Positions 36,223 through 47,355 are shown, numbered from the stretch's first letter. The stretch: 64,000 bases of DNA from Deinococcus piscis (GCF_014653275.1 NZ_BNAL01000001.1:1-64000); one strand, 5' to 3'. Notes: generated from the letters alone by a model not told the origin. Translations and numbers: made by a program.

Positions 36223-37401
36223 CTAAGGGGCTAAGGGCAAAGCCTGCGGACTTCCAGGCCCTTCGGCCCTTAGCCCCTGAATCAGAAGGTCGCTTCCCAC
36301 CTGCTCCACTCCCACCACTTCCAGCCCGCCAGCCTCGGCCATCAGCCGCTGAGGACTGGTCAGTGGCGAGAGTCCCGCGCCCAGCAGCTTGGGGGCGATG
36401 AAGGCGCGGACCTCATCTATCAGGCCCGCCGCCGCAAACATGCTGGCGAGCGTCGGCCCGCCTTCGAGTAGCAGGGTGGAAATGTCCAACTCGGCCAGGC
36501 CGCGCAGGGCTTCCGCCAGGTCTACGGCGGGCAGCAGCACGGCGCCCGCTTCGGCCAGAGCGGGTGCGCTGACGCCCGGTGCCGTCACGATGACGGTGCC
36601 AGGGCGCACGGCGCGGGCCGTAGGTGGCGTACGCCCCTGACGGTCAAAGATGACGGGCCGGGGGTCGCGGCCCCCCTCTACGCCCCGTGTGGTGAGCTGT
36701 GGGTCGTCGGTAAGAAGGGTGCCCACACCCACCGCGATGGCGTCGCATTCATCCCGCCACCGCATCACGCGGGCGCGGGCTTCCGGGCCGGTCACGGCTC
36801 CGTTGGCCTCGCTGGCCCCATCTCCTCTGAGCGCCGCCACTTTGCCGTCCAGCGTCATGGCGTACTTGTAGATCACAAAGGGCCGTCCCCGCAGGATGCG
36901 CGAGCGAAACCCGGCCTGTTGACGCACCGCCTGCGCTTCCAGCACGCCGGTCTGTACGGCGATACCAGCGGCGCGCAACTTCTCCAGCCCACGTCCGCCG
37001 ACCAAGGGGTTGGGGTCGCCAGCGGCCACCACCACGCGGGCCACACCCGCCGCAATCAGGGCGTCGGCGCAGGGCGGCGTGCGGCCATGATGGCTGCACG
37101 GTTCCAGCGTCACGTAGGCTATGGCCCCGCGTGCCCGCTCGCCTGCGTCACGCAGTGCGAAGACCTCGGCGTGCGGCTCACCCGCTCTGGGATGAAACCC
37201 GCGCCCGACCACTTCGCCACTGCCCGCATCCACGATGACGCAGCCCACCGGCGGATTGGGGCTGGTGCGTCCCAGCCCCCGCGCCGCCTGGGCCAGGGCC
37301 TGGGCCATAAAGTGCTCGTCTCTAAACTGCTTGTCTGTGAGCTGCCCATCCGTGAGCTGTTCGTCCCCGTCTGGGGAATATTCCGTAAATTCTGTGTTCA
37401 C
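36223..37401 (-). CDS. ribD: bifunctional pyrimidine deaminase/reductase
   Basis: A 392-aa riboflavin enzyme for the second and third steps. The deaminase domain has TSPNPPVGCVIVD, the zinc-binding HAEVFAL and PCSHHGRTPPCADAL; the reductase domain begins PFVIYKYAMTLDGKVA and ends around DISTLLLEGGPTLASMF. The start is uncertain: GTG at 37401 follows the riboswitch expression platform and gives about 30 residues ahead of the conserved EHFMAQALAQAARG. That lead contains a near-repeat EQLTDGQLTDKQF. The C-terminus (about 15 residues) is coded by the inverted repeat at 36226-36278. Confidence 0.93.
   Translation of the reverse strand: MNTEFTEYSPDGDEQLTDGQLTDKQFRDEHFMAQALAQAARGLGRTSPNPPVGCVIVDAGSGEVVGRGFHPRAGEPHAEVFALRDAGERARGAIAYVTLEPCSHHGRTPPCADALIAAGVARVVVAAGDPNPLVGGRGLEKLRAAGIAVQTGVLEAQAVRQQAGFRSRILRGRPFVIYKYAMTLDGKVAALRGDGASEANGAVTGPEARARVMRWRDECDAIAVGVGTLLTDDPQLTTRGVEGGRDPRPVIFDRQGRTPPTARAVRPGTVIVTAPGVSAPALAEAGAVLLPAVDLAEALRGLAELDISTLLLEGGPTLASMFAAAGLIDEVRAFIAPKLLGAGLSPLTSPQRLMAEAGGLEVVGVEQVGSDLLIQGLRAEGPGSPQALPLAP
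36226..36278. repeat. inverted repeat of CTAAGG words at the ribD end
   Basis: Left arm AGGGGCTAAGGGC (36226-36238), right arm GCCCTTAGCCCCT (36266-36278), 13 bp perfect. It lies within the 3' end of ribD and codes its last residues and stop. Same vocabulary as the 24082-24128 element. Confidence 0.8.
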
Positions 37402-37407
37402 ACCTGG

Positions 37408-37438
37408 CAACGCCGCCCGCCGGGGTAGGGCGGACTGT
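37408..37438 (-). promoter_or_regulatory. putative riboswitch expression platform
   Basis: On the minus strand CCGCCC and GGGCGG form a hairpin ending just before the ribD GTG. There is no T-run, so control is more likely through translation initiation than termination. Confidence 0.45.
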
Positions 37439-37445
37439 GCGTTTC

Positions 37446-37690
37446 CCCTTTCTCCCATCCAGACTGCGGGCCGCACGCGGCCTTTCACTGTCGGCCCCAG
37501 AATCGCACTGGGTCGGGCCTGCCCGGTTATGGAAAGTCGGCAGGCTTCGCGGGCTGAGGCTGCCAAGTAGAGCGCACACCAGAACACGCGTAGGACGTGA
37601 CTGTTATTCGCTCCGCTCAGGGCTGGCAGGACGGCCTGCCAGCCCGCAGCGAACACCGCCGGTGGGGAATCTCACCCCGCCCCGAAAGAG
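37446..37690 (-). ncRNA. FMN riboswitch (RFN element)
   Basis: On the minus strand the conserved RFN blocks occur in order: TTTCGGGGCGGGGTGAGATT, CCCCACCGGCGGT, AGCCCGCGA, GACCCAGTGCGATTCTGGGG, CCGACAGT and GGATGGGAGAAAGG. This aptamer binds flavin mononucleotide and lowers expression of riboflavin genes. It directly precedes ribD-ribE-ribBA. The peripheral arm between CGGCGGT and AGCCCGCGA is unusually long (about 105 nt) and holds an extra hairpin (CTGGCAGG/CCTGCCAG). Confidence 0.92.
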
Positions 37691-37792
37691 GGTTGCGCGT
37701 TCCTTCGCCCCTGTGCCGCCCCGGATGTCTCCCGGATGCGGCGGGCTTGAAACGTCCCCCGCATGTTACCCCCTGCCCAGCGGGATAGATGG

Positions 37793-38352
37793 TCAGCGCC
37801 GCTCACTTTGCCCCGGCGTGGGCAACTCGCTCAGGGACAACTCATTCAGGTACGCAGGCGGCACGCGGCCAACCAGCCAGACACCGTTCTCGGAGCGGTA
37901 AAAGGCAAAACCGTCCGCGTGCATCCGTGCTGCGTCCACTGCGAACAGCAGCGGCCAGCCCCGGCGCAGGCCCACCTTGAGGGCGGTGCCCGTATCGGCG
38001 CTGAGGTGGACATGGTGGCGGCTCATCGCTTTGAGGCCGTGCCGCTGGATGCCCGCCCGCGCCCCCTGATAGCTGCCGTGATACAGCGTGTCGGGCGGGA
38101 TTTGCGGCGTCAGGCCCAGGTCCACCGGCACGCTGTGGCCCTGGTGGGCGCGGATTTTGTCGCCGCCTTCGCTGAGGCCAAAGCGGCCCTTGTCGTCGTC
38201 GCGCACCACCCGCTCCACCTGCTCACGGGTCACGCGCAGGTGCGCCAGCAGCGGCTCCAGCGGCACCCAGCCCCCGCGCTCCAGGGTCAGGCCCGCCTCA
38301 TGAGGGGCGTGGCGCAGCAGGTAAGCGAGGCGCCCTGAGAGCTGACGGGGGT

Positions 38353-38356
<4 letters not shown>
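37793..38356 (-). CDS. kptA: RNA 2'-phosphotransferase, Tpt1/KptA family
   Basis: A 187-aa enzyme of the family that moves an internal RNA 2'-phosphate to NAD+, making ADP-ribose cyclic phosphate. Expected catalytic residues are present: Arg15-His16 (YLLRHAP), Arg69 (KIRAHQGHS) and Arg131/132 (VGLRRGWP), with LYHGSYQGARAGIQRHGL, HHVHLSAD and NGVWLVGRVPPAYL. Bacteria lack the tRNA splicing that creates this substrate, so its role here is unknown. It starts with GTG overlapping the stop of the nuclease-like gene (GTGA), so both are made from one transcript. Confidence 0.93.
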
Positions 38357-39363
<1,007 letters not shown>

Positions 39364-39370
39364 TGGGCCA

Positions 39371-39376
39371 AGTATA
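39371..39376 (-). promoter_or_regulatory. -10 box, leaderless promoter of the nuclease-like/kptA pair
   Basis: TATACT, 7 nt before the ATG at 39363. Confidence 0.65.
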
Positions 39377-39442
39377 GGGGCGTTGCCGCGCCGACAAGCC
39401 GTAACTGAGCATTTCACCCGGCGAAAGCCACGGCATCTGAGC

Positions 39443-39448
39443 TAAGCT
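39443..39448 (+). promoter_or_regulatory. candidate -10 box for metK
   Basis: TAAGCT about 120 nt upstream of metK. It would leave a leader of roughly 110 nt in which I see no known SAM riboswitch. Confidence 0.35.
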
Positions 39449-39567
39449 GCCTGACGTGTGCCGGAGCCCCAGGGCTGCGGCAAAGCGGCCAGGGCCCCTT
39501 CCGAGAGGCAGACCTCTGTGCAGGTCACGGCGCTGCGGAACGCCGCCCCGGCTGCCAAGGAGTCAAG

Positions 39568-40794
<1,227 letters not shown>

Positions 40795-40825
40795 GCGCCA
40801 GAGCAAGAATCTAGCGCAAGAATCT

Positions 40826-40891
40826 GGGGCGGGAAGGCAGAAAGCAGAAGGCTGAGTCCCCATAGCCTTCTGCTTTCTGCCTTCCCGCCCC
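40826..40891. repeat. 28-bp perfect inverted repeat after metK
   Basis: Arms 40826-40853 and 40864-40891 are exact reverse complements (left begins GGGGCGGGAAGGCAGAAAGC) with a 10-nt loop. The transcript would form a very stable hairpin. No T-run follows. It ends 20 nt before the next ATG and 8 nt before that gene's -10 box. Confidence 0.9.
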
Positions 40892-40899
40892 TTCTGCCT

Positions 40900-40905
40900 T
40901 AGACT
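40900..40905 (+). promoter_or_regulatory. -10 box, leaderless phosphoribosyltransferase promoter
   Basis: TAGACT, 6 nt before the ATG at 40912. Its -35 region would fall inside the 28-bp inverted repeat. Confidence 0.65.
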
Positions 40906-40911
40906 GCGGGC

Positions 40912-41451
40912 ATGACTTCCATCACCGTAACTGTAGGGAACGTGACCCGTGAACTGCCCACCGTGCAGGTGGGAGCCGTCAAGCGCGTGCCGCTGGTGGA
41001 GTTTCTGGGCGACAGCGAATTTACCAAAGCTGCCGCCGAGGCCATGCTGCCACTGCTGGACCCACAGGCCGAAATCATGCTGACCGTGGTGACCAACGCC
41101 TTGCCGCTGGTGCATGAGCTGAGTGACCGCTCCGGGCTGCCCTACGTGGTGGTCCGCAAGAAGCGGCGCACCTACATGCAAGACCCCTTGATTCAGGACG
41201 TGCCCAGCATGAGCTTGGGCGTGAACGAGACGCTGTGGCTGGACGCCCGGCACGCTGACCGCCTCAAGGGCAAGAGGGTCTTGATTGTGCAGGATGTGGT
41301 GGCTTCTGGCGGCACCGGCACGGCGCTGGCCCGGCTGGCCGAGCGGGCCGGAGGGCAGGTCGTGGGCTACCTGGCCGCCTTCCACTACGAAGGCAAAGAG
41401 CGCAACTTTGAGCTGACCAGCTTGCAGGGCCTGAACGCCAATCAGGGCTAA
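40912..41451 (+). CDS. purine phosphoribosyltransferase (adenine/xanthine type)
   Basis: A 179-aa type I phosphoribosyltransferase. The PRPP-binding motif [17 protein letters not shown] lies near residues 124-140, and [16 protein letters not shown] supplies the flexible-loop region. This family joins a purine base to PRPP to give a nucleotide; adenine and xanthine forms are hard to separate by eye. The base-specific hood resembles the Apt/Xpt group. Leaderless start. Confidence 0.8.
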   Translation: MTSITVTVGNVTRELPTVQVGAVKRVPLVEFLGDSEFTKAAAEAMLPLLDPQAEIMLTVVTNALPLVHELSDRSGLPYVVVRKKRRTYMQDPLIQDVPSMSLGVNETLWLDARHADRLKGKRVLIVQDVVASGGTGTALARLAERAGGQVVGYLAAFHYEGKERNFELTSLQGLNANQG

Positions 41452-41494
41452 GCCAGCTGCCCCGCACTGAACATTCCGCCGGAGCGCCCCTGCC

Positions 41495-41500
41495 TATAGT
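41495..41500 (+). promoter_or_regulatory. -10 box, leaderless promoter of lipoprotein hydrolase
   Basis: TATAGT, 7 nt before the ATG at 41508. It excludes the in-frame GTG at 41499 that overlaps it. Confidence 0.65.
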
Positions 41501-41507
41501 GCAGGCG

Positions 41508-42482
41508 ATGCGCTCCTTGCTGTGTCTTCTGGCCCTCACGCTCAGCAGCTGCATGACGGTCAGCGTCCAGCCCGCCCGCACCGCCGCACTGAACTTTAGC
41601 GGCCCCGCGCCCGACGTGGTGATTCTGGGCATGTCAGGCCACTGTGCACCGCCCTGCGCTGCGCCCAGCGACAACTACGATCTCCTGGCTCATGCAGGCA
41701 CACTGGACCGCCTGGCAGACGCGGTGGCCGCAGCTGGCCTGAGTGTGCAGGTGGCCGGTTACACTTCCAACGCTCAGGAAAGCTACAGCTCGGCCCGAAT
41801 CAGCCCGCCGCAGCGTGGCTGGCCGGCCCTGCGGCGCGACTATGCCCGGCTGCGTGAAGAGTGGGAAGATAACCCGCCCCGCGTGGTGCTGGTGGGCCAC
41901 TCGCACGGGGTGCCCTGGCTGCACCAGTTGGTGCGGCAGTTCCCGGAGCAACCTGTGGCGGCCCTGCTGGACATAGACGGGGTCTGCGAGCTGTGGAACC
42001 TGGACCACCGCGCCGCCCTGCTGGAACTGCCGCCGGACTTGCGGGGCCAACCGGATATTGCACTGGCCTGCCAGCCGCTCCCCGGAGCGCCCTGGGTGGG
42101 CAGCTCGCGGCTTGGCCCCAAAGACCTGGTGCCCTGGCACGTGGAGCGCGGACTGGAAGTCCACTCGGTCCAGGGCGGCTACGTGCCCGACCCGGCGGGC
42201 AACTATCCCATCAACGTGTTCTGGGACCGCACGCCCAATGTCCGCCCGGACGGCTCACGTCAGGGCCTGACGGTGGGCCACTCGGTGCTTGAAGGCCACT
42301 CGCGCCTGGCCGACAGCCAGAGCAGGGGCGTCCGCTGGCTGGCGCAGGAGCTGGGCCGACTGGCACATGAGTGGAAGGCGCAGGAAGAGAAGCGCCGCTG
42401 GCAGCTGAAAAAAGGCCGACGGCAAACTTCTGCCATCAGCCCTGAGCTGAGCCTGATTCATAAAAGGCAGCCAGGTGCCTAG
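41508..42482 (+). CDS. putative lipoprotein with alpha/beta hydrolase fold
   Basis: A 324-aa protein. The N-terminus MRSLLCLLALTLSSCMT is a lipoprotein signal with Cys as the last residue of the lipobox. The mature protein has PDVVILGMSGH near the start and VVLVGHSHGVPWLHQLV near residue 130, the nucleophile elbow (Ser in GHSHG) of lipases and esterases. A His in LTVGHSVLEGHSRLAD may complete the triad. A charged Lys/Arg-rich tail ends the protein. Substrate unknown. The stop overlaps the convergent ddrB stop by four bases. Confidence 0.7.
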   Translation: MRSLLCLLALTLSSCMTVSVQPARTAALNFSGPAPDVVILGMSGHCAPPCAAPSDNYDLLAHAGTLDRLADAVAAAGLSVQVAGYTSNAQESYSSARISPPQRGWPALRRDYARLREEWEDNPPRVVLVGHSHGVPWLHQLVRQFPEQPVAALLDIDGVCELWNLDHRAALLELPPDLRGQPDIALACQPLPGAPWVGSSRLGPKDLVPWHVERGLEVHSVQGGYVPDPAGNYPINVFWDRTPNVRPDGSRQGLTVGHSVLEGHSRLADSQSRGVRWLAQELGRLAHEWKAQEEKRRWQLKKGRRQTSAISPELSLIHKRQPGA

Positions 42483-43069
42483 AAAGGCGTGTCGTCCTCA
42501 GCGGGAGCGGGAGCAGCGGCGCGGGGGGCGGGGCGCTGACTGGGCTGGGTGGGAGCGGGCCGGTTCGGCTGGTTGGCCTGATTCTGGGTGGCCTGGGCCG
42601 GGCGGGCTTCACGTGGGCCGCCACCTGTGGCCTGGCCCTGCGGCGCAGCAAAGCGGTCCTGACGCTTGCCCCCCCGGAAAATAGCGAGGGTCACGTACTC
42701 AATTTCGCCGTCGGCTTTTTCGCGCAGGTGTTCGGGGTCGGTAGGCTTGGCCCCCCGGCTGTACTTGACCGCTTTGGGCAGCTTCAGCTTGCGGCTGTCC
42801 ACCGCTTCCAGCTCGCGGCGGCGGTAAGCGTGACCCCGGTGCAGAATCATGACCTCGCCTTCCGGGTTGGTCCAGGCGCGGGCCCCAATCAGCGACCAAT
42901 CAAAGTCAGGTTCGTTGTCCAGCGGAAAGACAAAGCCTCCAGCCGGCACCTCGCCGCTGGTCCAGCCAAGCCGGCCATAGTGGCGCTGAACATCCAGCAC
43001 CTGCTCAGGACGCTCCACGTCCACCGTGACTTTGGCTCCCAAATCCGTGATGAATTCAATGTGCAGCAT
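42479..43069 (-). CDS. ddrB: DNA damage response protein DdrB, single-stranded DNA-binding and annealing
   Basis: A 196-aa Deinococcus-specific protein. DdrB is a pentameric single-stranded DNA-binding protein that anneals complementary strands during genome reassembly after radiation. MLHIEFITDLGAKVTVDVE, DVQRHYGRLGWTSGEVPAGG, FDWSLIGARAWTNPEGE and HRGHAYRRRELEAVDSRKLK match the known protein closely as I recall it. The C-terminal 60 residues are a Gln/Pro/Ala linker ending in an acidic tip (EDDTPF), like the SSB tail that recruits partners. AGGAGG and a perfect RDRM precede the start. Confidence 0.97.
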   Translation of the reverse strand: MLHIEFITDLGAKVTVDVERPEQVLDVQRHYGRLGWTSGEVPAGGFVFPLDNEPDFDWSLIGARAWTNPEGEVMILHRGHAYRRRELEAVDSRKLKLPKAVKYSRGAKPTDPEHLREKADGEIEYVTLAIFRGGKRQDRFAAPQGQATGGGPREARPAQATQNQANQPNRPAPTQPSQRPAPRAAAPAPAEDDTPF

Positions 43070-43078
43070 GCTGCCTCC

Positions 43079-43095
43079 TTATGTAAATAACATAA
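43079..43095 (-). promoter_or_regulatory. RDRM operator upstream of ddrB
   Basis: TTATGTAAATAACATAA lies immediately before the AGGAGG of ddrB. It matches the 17-bp DdrO-binding palindrome of the Deinococcus radiation/desiccation response regulon. Confidence 0.93.
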
Positions 43096-43134
43096 CACAG
43101 TCTCGACTCTTTGTGTATCACAGACTCTTTCCCC

Positions 43135-43833
43135 TTAGAACGCGATGGGCTGCCAAGTCGGGTGCAGCAGGATTTCGTCTATGCGCACATGTCCCGGCGC
43201 ACTCAGGGCGTACAGCACGGCCTGGGCGATGTCGTCCGGCCTCAGCCACTCTTCCTTCTCGGGGATGCCCTGCTGGGTGTCGCCAAAGTAGGTGTCCACG
43301 TTGCCCGAGCGAATCTCGCTCACGCGCAGGCCGTACTCGTGGCCCTCGTAGGCCAGGGCCTGAGTGATGGCGCGGGCGGCGTATTTGCTGGCGGTGTACA
43401 GCCCGCCGCGTGCAAAGGTGCGGGCGCTCACGTCACTGGTCACGTTGACGATGGTGCTCCTGCCCAGCGTGCGGAAGTGCGGGACAAACGCGCCGCTGGT
43501 CAGGATGACGCCCAGCACGTTGGTGTCCATGATGCGGCGGTATTCCTCTGGGGTGATGTCCTCCACCGGCATGAAGCTGCCCACACCGGCATTGTTGACC
43601 AGGGCGTCGGCCCCGGCAGCGATGGCCGTGTCAGCAAAGGCACGGACACTACTCTGATCGGTCACATCCAGCGTCATGAACTGGACCCCGGCAATATCGG
43701 GCACGCCGCTCAGGTCCCGCGCTCCGGCCACCACCTGCGCGCCCTCGGCAGCCAGCACTTCGGCCACGCGCAGGCCAATGCCCCGGCTGGCTCCGGTGAC
43801 GGCGATGGTTCGTCCTTGCAGTGTTGTCGTCAT
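43135..43833 (-). CDS. short-chain dehydrogenase/reductase
   Basis: A 232-aa Rossmann-fold oxidoreductase. NAD(P) is bound by [15 protein letters not shown] near residue 14, and NNAGVGS lies near 83. The catalytic Ser is in [11 protein letters not shown] and the Tyr/Lys pair in [17 protein letters not shown]. The substrate cannot be inferred. It lies 65 bp upstream of ddrB on the same strand, but the RDRM between them suggests separate control. Leaderless promoter TAGACT. Confidence 0.88.
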   Translation of the reverse strand: MTTTLQGRTIAVTGASRGIGLRVAEVLAAEGAQVVAGARDLSGVPDIAGVQFMTLDVTDQSSVRAFADTAIAAGADALVNNAGVGSFMPVEDITPEEYRRIMDTNVLGVILTSGAFVPHFRTLGRSTIVNVTSDVSARTFARGGLYTASKYAARAITQALAYEGHEYGLRVSEIRSGNVDTYFGDTQQGIPEKEEWLRPDDIAQAVLYALSAPGHVRIDEILLHPTWQPIAF

Positions 43834-43840
43834 GGGGGAC

Positions 43841-43846
43841 AGTCTA
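43841..43846 (-). promoter_or_regulatory. -10 box, leaderless SDR promoter
   Basis: TAGACT, 7 nt before the ATG at 43833. Confidence 0.65.
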
Positions 43847-44869
43847 GGCCCCAGCCTGCGCCGTCCAGTGCAGCGGCAGCTTTACCACCACCTCACCCAC
43901 TGCACGGCCCGCCCAGTTGCGCTGCTGCTGCGGGGCCAGGGCCAGCAGCTCAGGCGTCAGTGGCATGCCCAGGGCTTCTAGCGCGGCCAGCGCTGCGTAG
44001 GGCCGTGCCCGCTCGCCGCCGTCCAGCACCTTGAAGGCGATGCCCAGCGGACCATGCGCCGAGTGGCGTAGGCCCATGCCGTAAAAAGCCTCGGCTCCCA
44101 TTTTGGTGAGCAGGCCAGGCACCAGCGGCATCAGGTCAGTGTCCAGGCGGCCCGGTCCGGCAACCAGGTCAGGGTGCGCGGTCATGGCCCCAAAGACGCG
44201 GCTCAGGGCGGCGTCCAACCCATCACCCTGCGGCTCAGCGGCGGCCAGCCGGGCAAATATCCGGGCGGCTCCATACAGCGGCAGGGCCAGCGCGGGCACA
44301 CTGCACCCATCGGTGCCGATGTGAACGGCCCCTAGCGGCACGCCCGCCAGCTCCGCATGCAGCTCGCGGATACGCCGCTGCAAGGGGTGCTGCGGCTCGG
44401 TGTAGCCAGTGCGCGGCCAGCCGTGCCGCTCGCAGGCCAGCAGCATCCCCGCGTGCTTGCCGGAGCAGTTGTGGTGCAGCGGTGTGGGCGCTTCGCCGCG
44501 CCGAATCAGGTCAGCGGCGGCCTGCGGGTCGAACGGTGGGTGTGCCCCGCAGTGCAGGTCCGCCACGGCGCTGCCACTGCGGGCCAGCAGACTCTCCACG
44601 GCGGCCAGATGCGCGGGGGTGCCGGCGTGACTGGCGCAGGCGATGGCCAGTTCATCCAGTGGCAACTCGGGCGCGGCCAGGGCCAGCGGCAGCGCCTGCA
44701 CCGGCTTGCTGGCACTGCGCGGAAAGGCAACAAGCGCGGGGTCGCCGCAGGCCGCCAGCACCCGCCCCACCGGGTCCACCACAGCCAGATGCACCTCATG
44801 CCGACTTTCGGGCAGGCCGCCGCGCTGGAAGATGACTTCAGCTGGAGCGTACTGGGTTGTAGGGGTCAT
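43844..44869 (-). CDS. asparaginase (Rhizobium-type, AnsA-like)
   Basis: A 341-aa protein of the asparaginase II family (COG4448), unrelated to the classical bacterial L-asparaginases. Conserved segments are [19 protein letters not shown] near residue 50, the Ser/Lys-containing [16 protein letters not shown] near residue 132 and [16 protein letters not shown] near 180. These hydrolyse L-asparagine to aspartate and ammonia. The ATG lies 5 nt after TATACT (44875-44880). Its stop lies just inside the SDR promoter region. Confidence 0.85.
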   Translation of the reverse strand: MTPTTQYAPAEVIFQRGGLPESRHEVHLAVVDPVGRVLAACGDPALVAFPRSASKPVQALPLALAAPELPLDELAIACASHAGTPAHLAAVESLLARSGSAVADLHCGAHPPFDPQAAADLIRRGEAPTPLHHNCSGKHAGMLLACERHGWPRTGYTEPQHPLQRRIRELHAELAGVPLGAVHIGTDGCSVPALALPLYGAARIFARLAAAEPQGDGLDAALSRVFGAMTAHPDLVAGPGRLDTDLMPLVPGLLTKMGAEAFYGMGLRHSAHGPLGIAFKVLDGGERARPYAALAALEALGMPLTPELLALAPQQQRNWAGRAVGEVVVKLPLHWTAQAGA

Positions 44870-44874
44870 GGGAC

Positions 44875-44880
44875 AGTATA
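44875..44880 (-). promoter_or_regulatory. -10 box before the asparaginase gene
   Basis: TATACT, 5 nt before the ATG at 44869. One base shorter spacing than the usual leaderless arrangement here. Confidence 0.55.
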
Positions 44881-44926
44881 GAAGCGCGGCGGCCCCCTTT
44901 TTCGCGCCTCAATGGGCAGCTGCTGG

Positions 44927-44946
44927 GCTGAGCAGCTCTGATGGTA
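44927..44946. terminator. hairpin in the MaoC-asparaginase spacer
   Basis: AGCTGCT and AGCAGCT form a 7-bp stem with a 6-nt loop. Apart from this and the promoter, the 172-nt spacer (44870-45041) shows nothing recognisable. Confidence 0.35.
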
Positions 44947-45041
44947 AGGGGGGTAGAGGCATAAGGGTTTGTCCTCAGCAGCCAGGCTCCCCAGACCCCT
45001 TAAAGGTCAATCCGGCTTCAGGGGCCGAGTCAAAGTCTCCC

Positions 45042-45506
45042 CTATATTCCCGCAGTATCTGGCTGCAAGCGTGGCTGAGTGGGAAACCCGCTGAAGCGGG
45101 CGCGGATCACCAGCTCGCCGGCCTGATTGGTCAGCCTGGCCTCGCAGCGCAGGCGGCGGGCCTCGGCGTCCTTCTCTGTCACCTGTACCGTGCAGGTCAC
45201 GGTGTCACCGACATACACCGGCCTCAGAAACTCAAAGTGCATCTCGGCAGCCAGAAAGCCCAGCATCCCGCCAATGTGCGTGACCATGCTGGCCGGCAGC
45301 AGCCCTGGCAGCACGCGGCGGCCAAACAGCGCGCCCTGCGCGAAGATTTCATCCAGATGAAACGGATTGAAATCCCCGGTGAGCCCGCAAAAGGCGCTCA
45401 GGTCGCCGTCCGTAAAAGTGCGGCGGTAGGTATAGGTCTGTCCGGCCTGCGCCGCCGCAAAGGCGGCCTGGGCTTGCTGCTTGAACTCGGCGGAAGGTAG
45501 GGACAT
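45042..45506 (-). CDS. MaoC-like hotdog-fold dehydratase
   Basis: A 154-aa hotdog-fold protein. TDGDLSAFCGLTGDFNPFHLD around residues 32-52 holds the Asp and His of (R)-specific enoyl-CoA hydratases, followed by FGRRVLPGLLPASMVTHIGG. Later come MHFEFLRPVYVGDTVTCTVQV and VIRARFSGFP. Expected to hydrate enoyl-CoA or enoyl-ACP in fatty-acid metabolism. A GACAAT lies 5 nt before the ATG. Confidence 0.85.
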   Translation of the reverse strand: MSLPSAEFKQQAQAAFAAAQAGQTYTYRRTFTDGDLSAFCGLTGDFNPFHLDEIFAQGALFGRRVLPGLLPASMVTHIGGMLGFLAAEMHFEFLRPVYVGDTVTCTVQVTEKDAEARRLRCEARLTNQAGELVIRARFSGFPTQPRLQPDTAGI

Positions 45507-45604
45507 GGGCCATTGTCGGCCCGGCTGAACCGGAAAGGCAACCCACCAAGGCCGCCCCGTCTTTAGTAGCCCCTGCCCACCCCTGGAGCGCGTGCCCGGC
45601 GGCT

Positions 45605-47317
45605 TTACCCGTCCCGCAGCTGCCCGCGCAGAAACTCCATCAGCCCGCCGATGTACTCCGCATCAAAGCGGAATTCGGCTCCGGCGGCGGCGTACAGCTC
45701 CGGCACCGGGCGGGTGCTGCCCAGGCGCAGGGCAGATTTGTAGCGCTCCAGCGCGGCGGCAGGGTCAGTCTGCGCCCCGCGCCAGATGCTGACGGCGGCC
45801 AGATAGCACATGGCGTATTCAATGTAATAAAACGGTGCCTGGAAGATGTGGTAATAGTGCCAGCCCTGCGCCCGCGCCGTGTCGTCCAGGCCGTCCCAGT
45901 TCACGAACGGGTGGTACAGGCGGTCCAGCTCCAGCCATTTGGCGTTCAGGTCAGCCACTGTCACGTCCTGCGGAGCGTCCACGTACAGCCAGTGCTGGAA
46001 GGCGTCCATCTGCGCGGCCCAGGGCAGGAACGCGACCACACCCAGCAGCAGCTGGCGGCGGTAGCGGGTCAGGTCTTCGGCGCTCAGGGCGTGGGACAGG
46101 TGGTCCAGCGTGAGGAATTCCATCGCCATGCTGGGAATCTCCACGAACTCAATCGGGCTCCAACGGTTCCAGGTGAGCGGCTGACTCTCACCGGAATAAA
46201 AGCCGTGAAAGGCGTGGCCCATCTCGTGAAACAGCACCCGCACATCCTCGGCGCTGCCCACCACATTCATCAGCACAAAGGGCTGGTTGGTAACGGGGAA
46301 ATAGTTACAGTAGGCGTGCGGCATCTTGCCGGGGCGCGATTCCAGGTCCAGCAACCCCTCTTGGCGCATCTGCCCGAAGCGTTCGCTCAGGCCGCTGTCC
46401 AGCCCAGCAAAGGCCCGCTGCGCCAGCGTTTCCAGCTCGGCCCCGCCGGAAAAAGGCTGCATAGGCGGACGGGCCTGCGGGTCCAGCAGGCCCGCCCGGT
46501 TGTAGTCCCAGGGCCGCACTGAATCCAGGCCCAGCTCGTCAGCGATGACCTGGATGTTCTCGGCGGCAAAGGGCACCACCTGCTCGGCCACCGCCCGGTG
46601 AAAGTCCAGGCACTGCTCGGGCGTGTAGTCCACCCGGTCCAGCTCGCGCCAGCGGTAGGTGCGGAAATCGGGCAAATCAGCGTTGGCAGCCAGCTGGCGG
46701 CGGGTGCCCAGTAGATCCAGCATCAGCGGGTTCAGCTGCCCCGCCACCGCCTCATTGCTGTGGGCCAGCGCCCGCCAGGCGGCTTCGCGTTCGCTGCGCT
46801 CCGGGCTGTCCAAGCGGGCCTTGACCTGCGGCACGGTCAGTTCCTCGCCGCCCAGAGTTACTTTCTGGTTGCCGGTCAGCTGGGCATGGCGGGTGGTTTG
46901 CTCCGAGTGGACCACGCCCAGCTCCACATTCGCCTCGCGGTAGAGGTCGGCGGCGTCGCGCACGCGGCGGTACAGCAGCTCGGTGTCGGGCGTAGGGCGG
47001 TAGCCGGGCACGGCCAGCCACTTTTCCTTGAGGACCTGGTCCGCTCGCTGGGCCGGCGGGACCACCTCGGCCATGAAGCGCTGGTAGCGCTCCTGCACGG
47101 CGGTGTCATCCGTGTGCAGGTCCGCGCTGATGCTCAGACGGTTGCTGGTGCCTTCCAGTTCAGCGGCCAGGTCCGACCACTCGCGCAGCCAGGCCGGGAC
47201 ACCTTCAGCGCTCAGCTCCCAGTCCTGCAACGCCTGATACCGGGGCGCGAAGTGCGCCCACTCACTTGCCTCGGCAGACACCTGTAGGGTCTGCTCCACT
47301 CGGTTAGGTTGGGTCAT
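45605..47317 (-). CDS. pepF: M3-family oligoendopeptidase F-like metallopeptidase
   Basis: A 570-aa cytoplasmic zinc peptidase. The HEXXH motif is in [19 protein letters not shown] near residue 364, with the third ligand Glu in [12 protein letters not shown]. The N-terminal half carries the PepF helical domain ([30 protein letters not shown]). Degrades short peptides. Leaderless promoter TACACT 7 nt upstream, back to back with the promoter of the phosphoesterase gene. Confidence 0.92.
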   Translation of the reverse strand: MTQPNRVEQTLQVSAEASEWAHFAPRYQALQDWELSAEGVPAWLREWSDLAAELEGTSNRLSISADLHTDDTAVQERYQRFMAEVVPPAQRADQVLKEKWLAVPGYRPTPDTELLYRRVRDAADLYREANVELGVVHSEQTTRHAQLTGNQKVTLGGEELTVPQVKARLDSPERSEREAAWRALAHSNEAVAGQLNPLMLDLLGTRRQLAANADLPDFRTYRWRELDRVDYTPEQCLDFHRAVAEQVVPFAAENIQVIADELGLDSVRPWDYNRAGLLDPQARPPMQPFSGGAELETLAQRAFAGLDSGLSERFGQMRQEGLLDLESRPGKMPHAYCNYFPVTNQPFVLMNVVGSAEDVRVLFHEMGHAFHGFYSGESQPLTWNRWSPIEFVEIPSMAMEFLTLDHLSHALSAEDLTRYRRQLLLGVVAFLPWAAQMDAFQHWLYVDAPQDVTVADLNAKWLELDRLYHPFVNWDGLDDTARAQGWHYYHIFQAPFYYIEYAMCYLAAVSIWRGAQTDPAAALERYKSALRLGSTRPVPELYAAAGAEFRFDAEYIGGLMEFLRGQLRDG

Positions 47318-47324
47318 GGCCTAC

Positions 47325-47330
47325 AGTGTA
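47325..47330 (-). promoter_or_regulatory. -10 box, leaderless pepF promoter
   Basis: TACACT, 7 nt before the ATG at 47317. Confidence 0.65.
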
Positions 47331-47355
47331 GGCCCCGGCGCAGCGTCAGGGTTGC

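Noticed and set aside
39455..39567. Possible SAM-sensing riboswitch in the metK leader
   Set aside because: A leader of this length before metK invites the idea, but none of the known SAM riboswitch cores can be seen.
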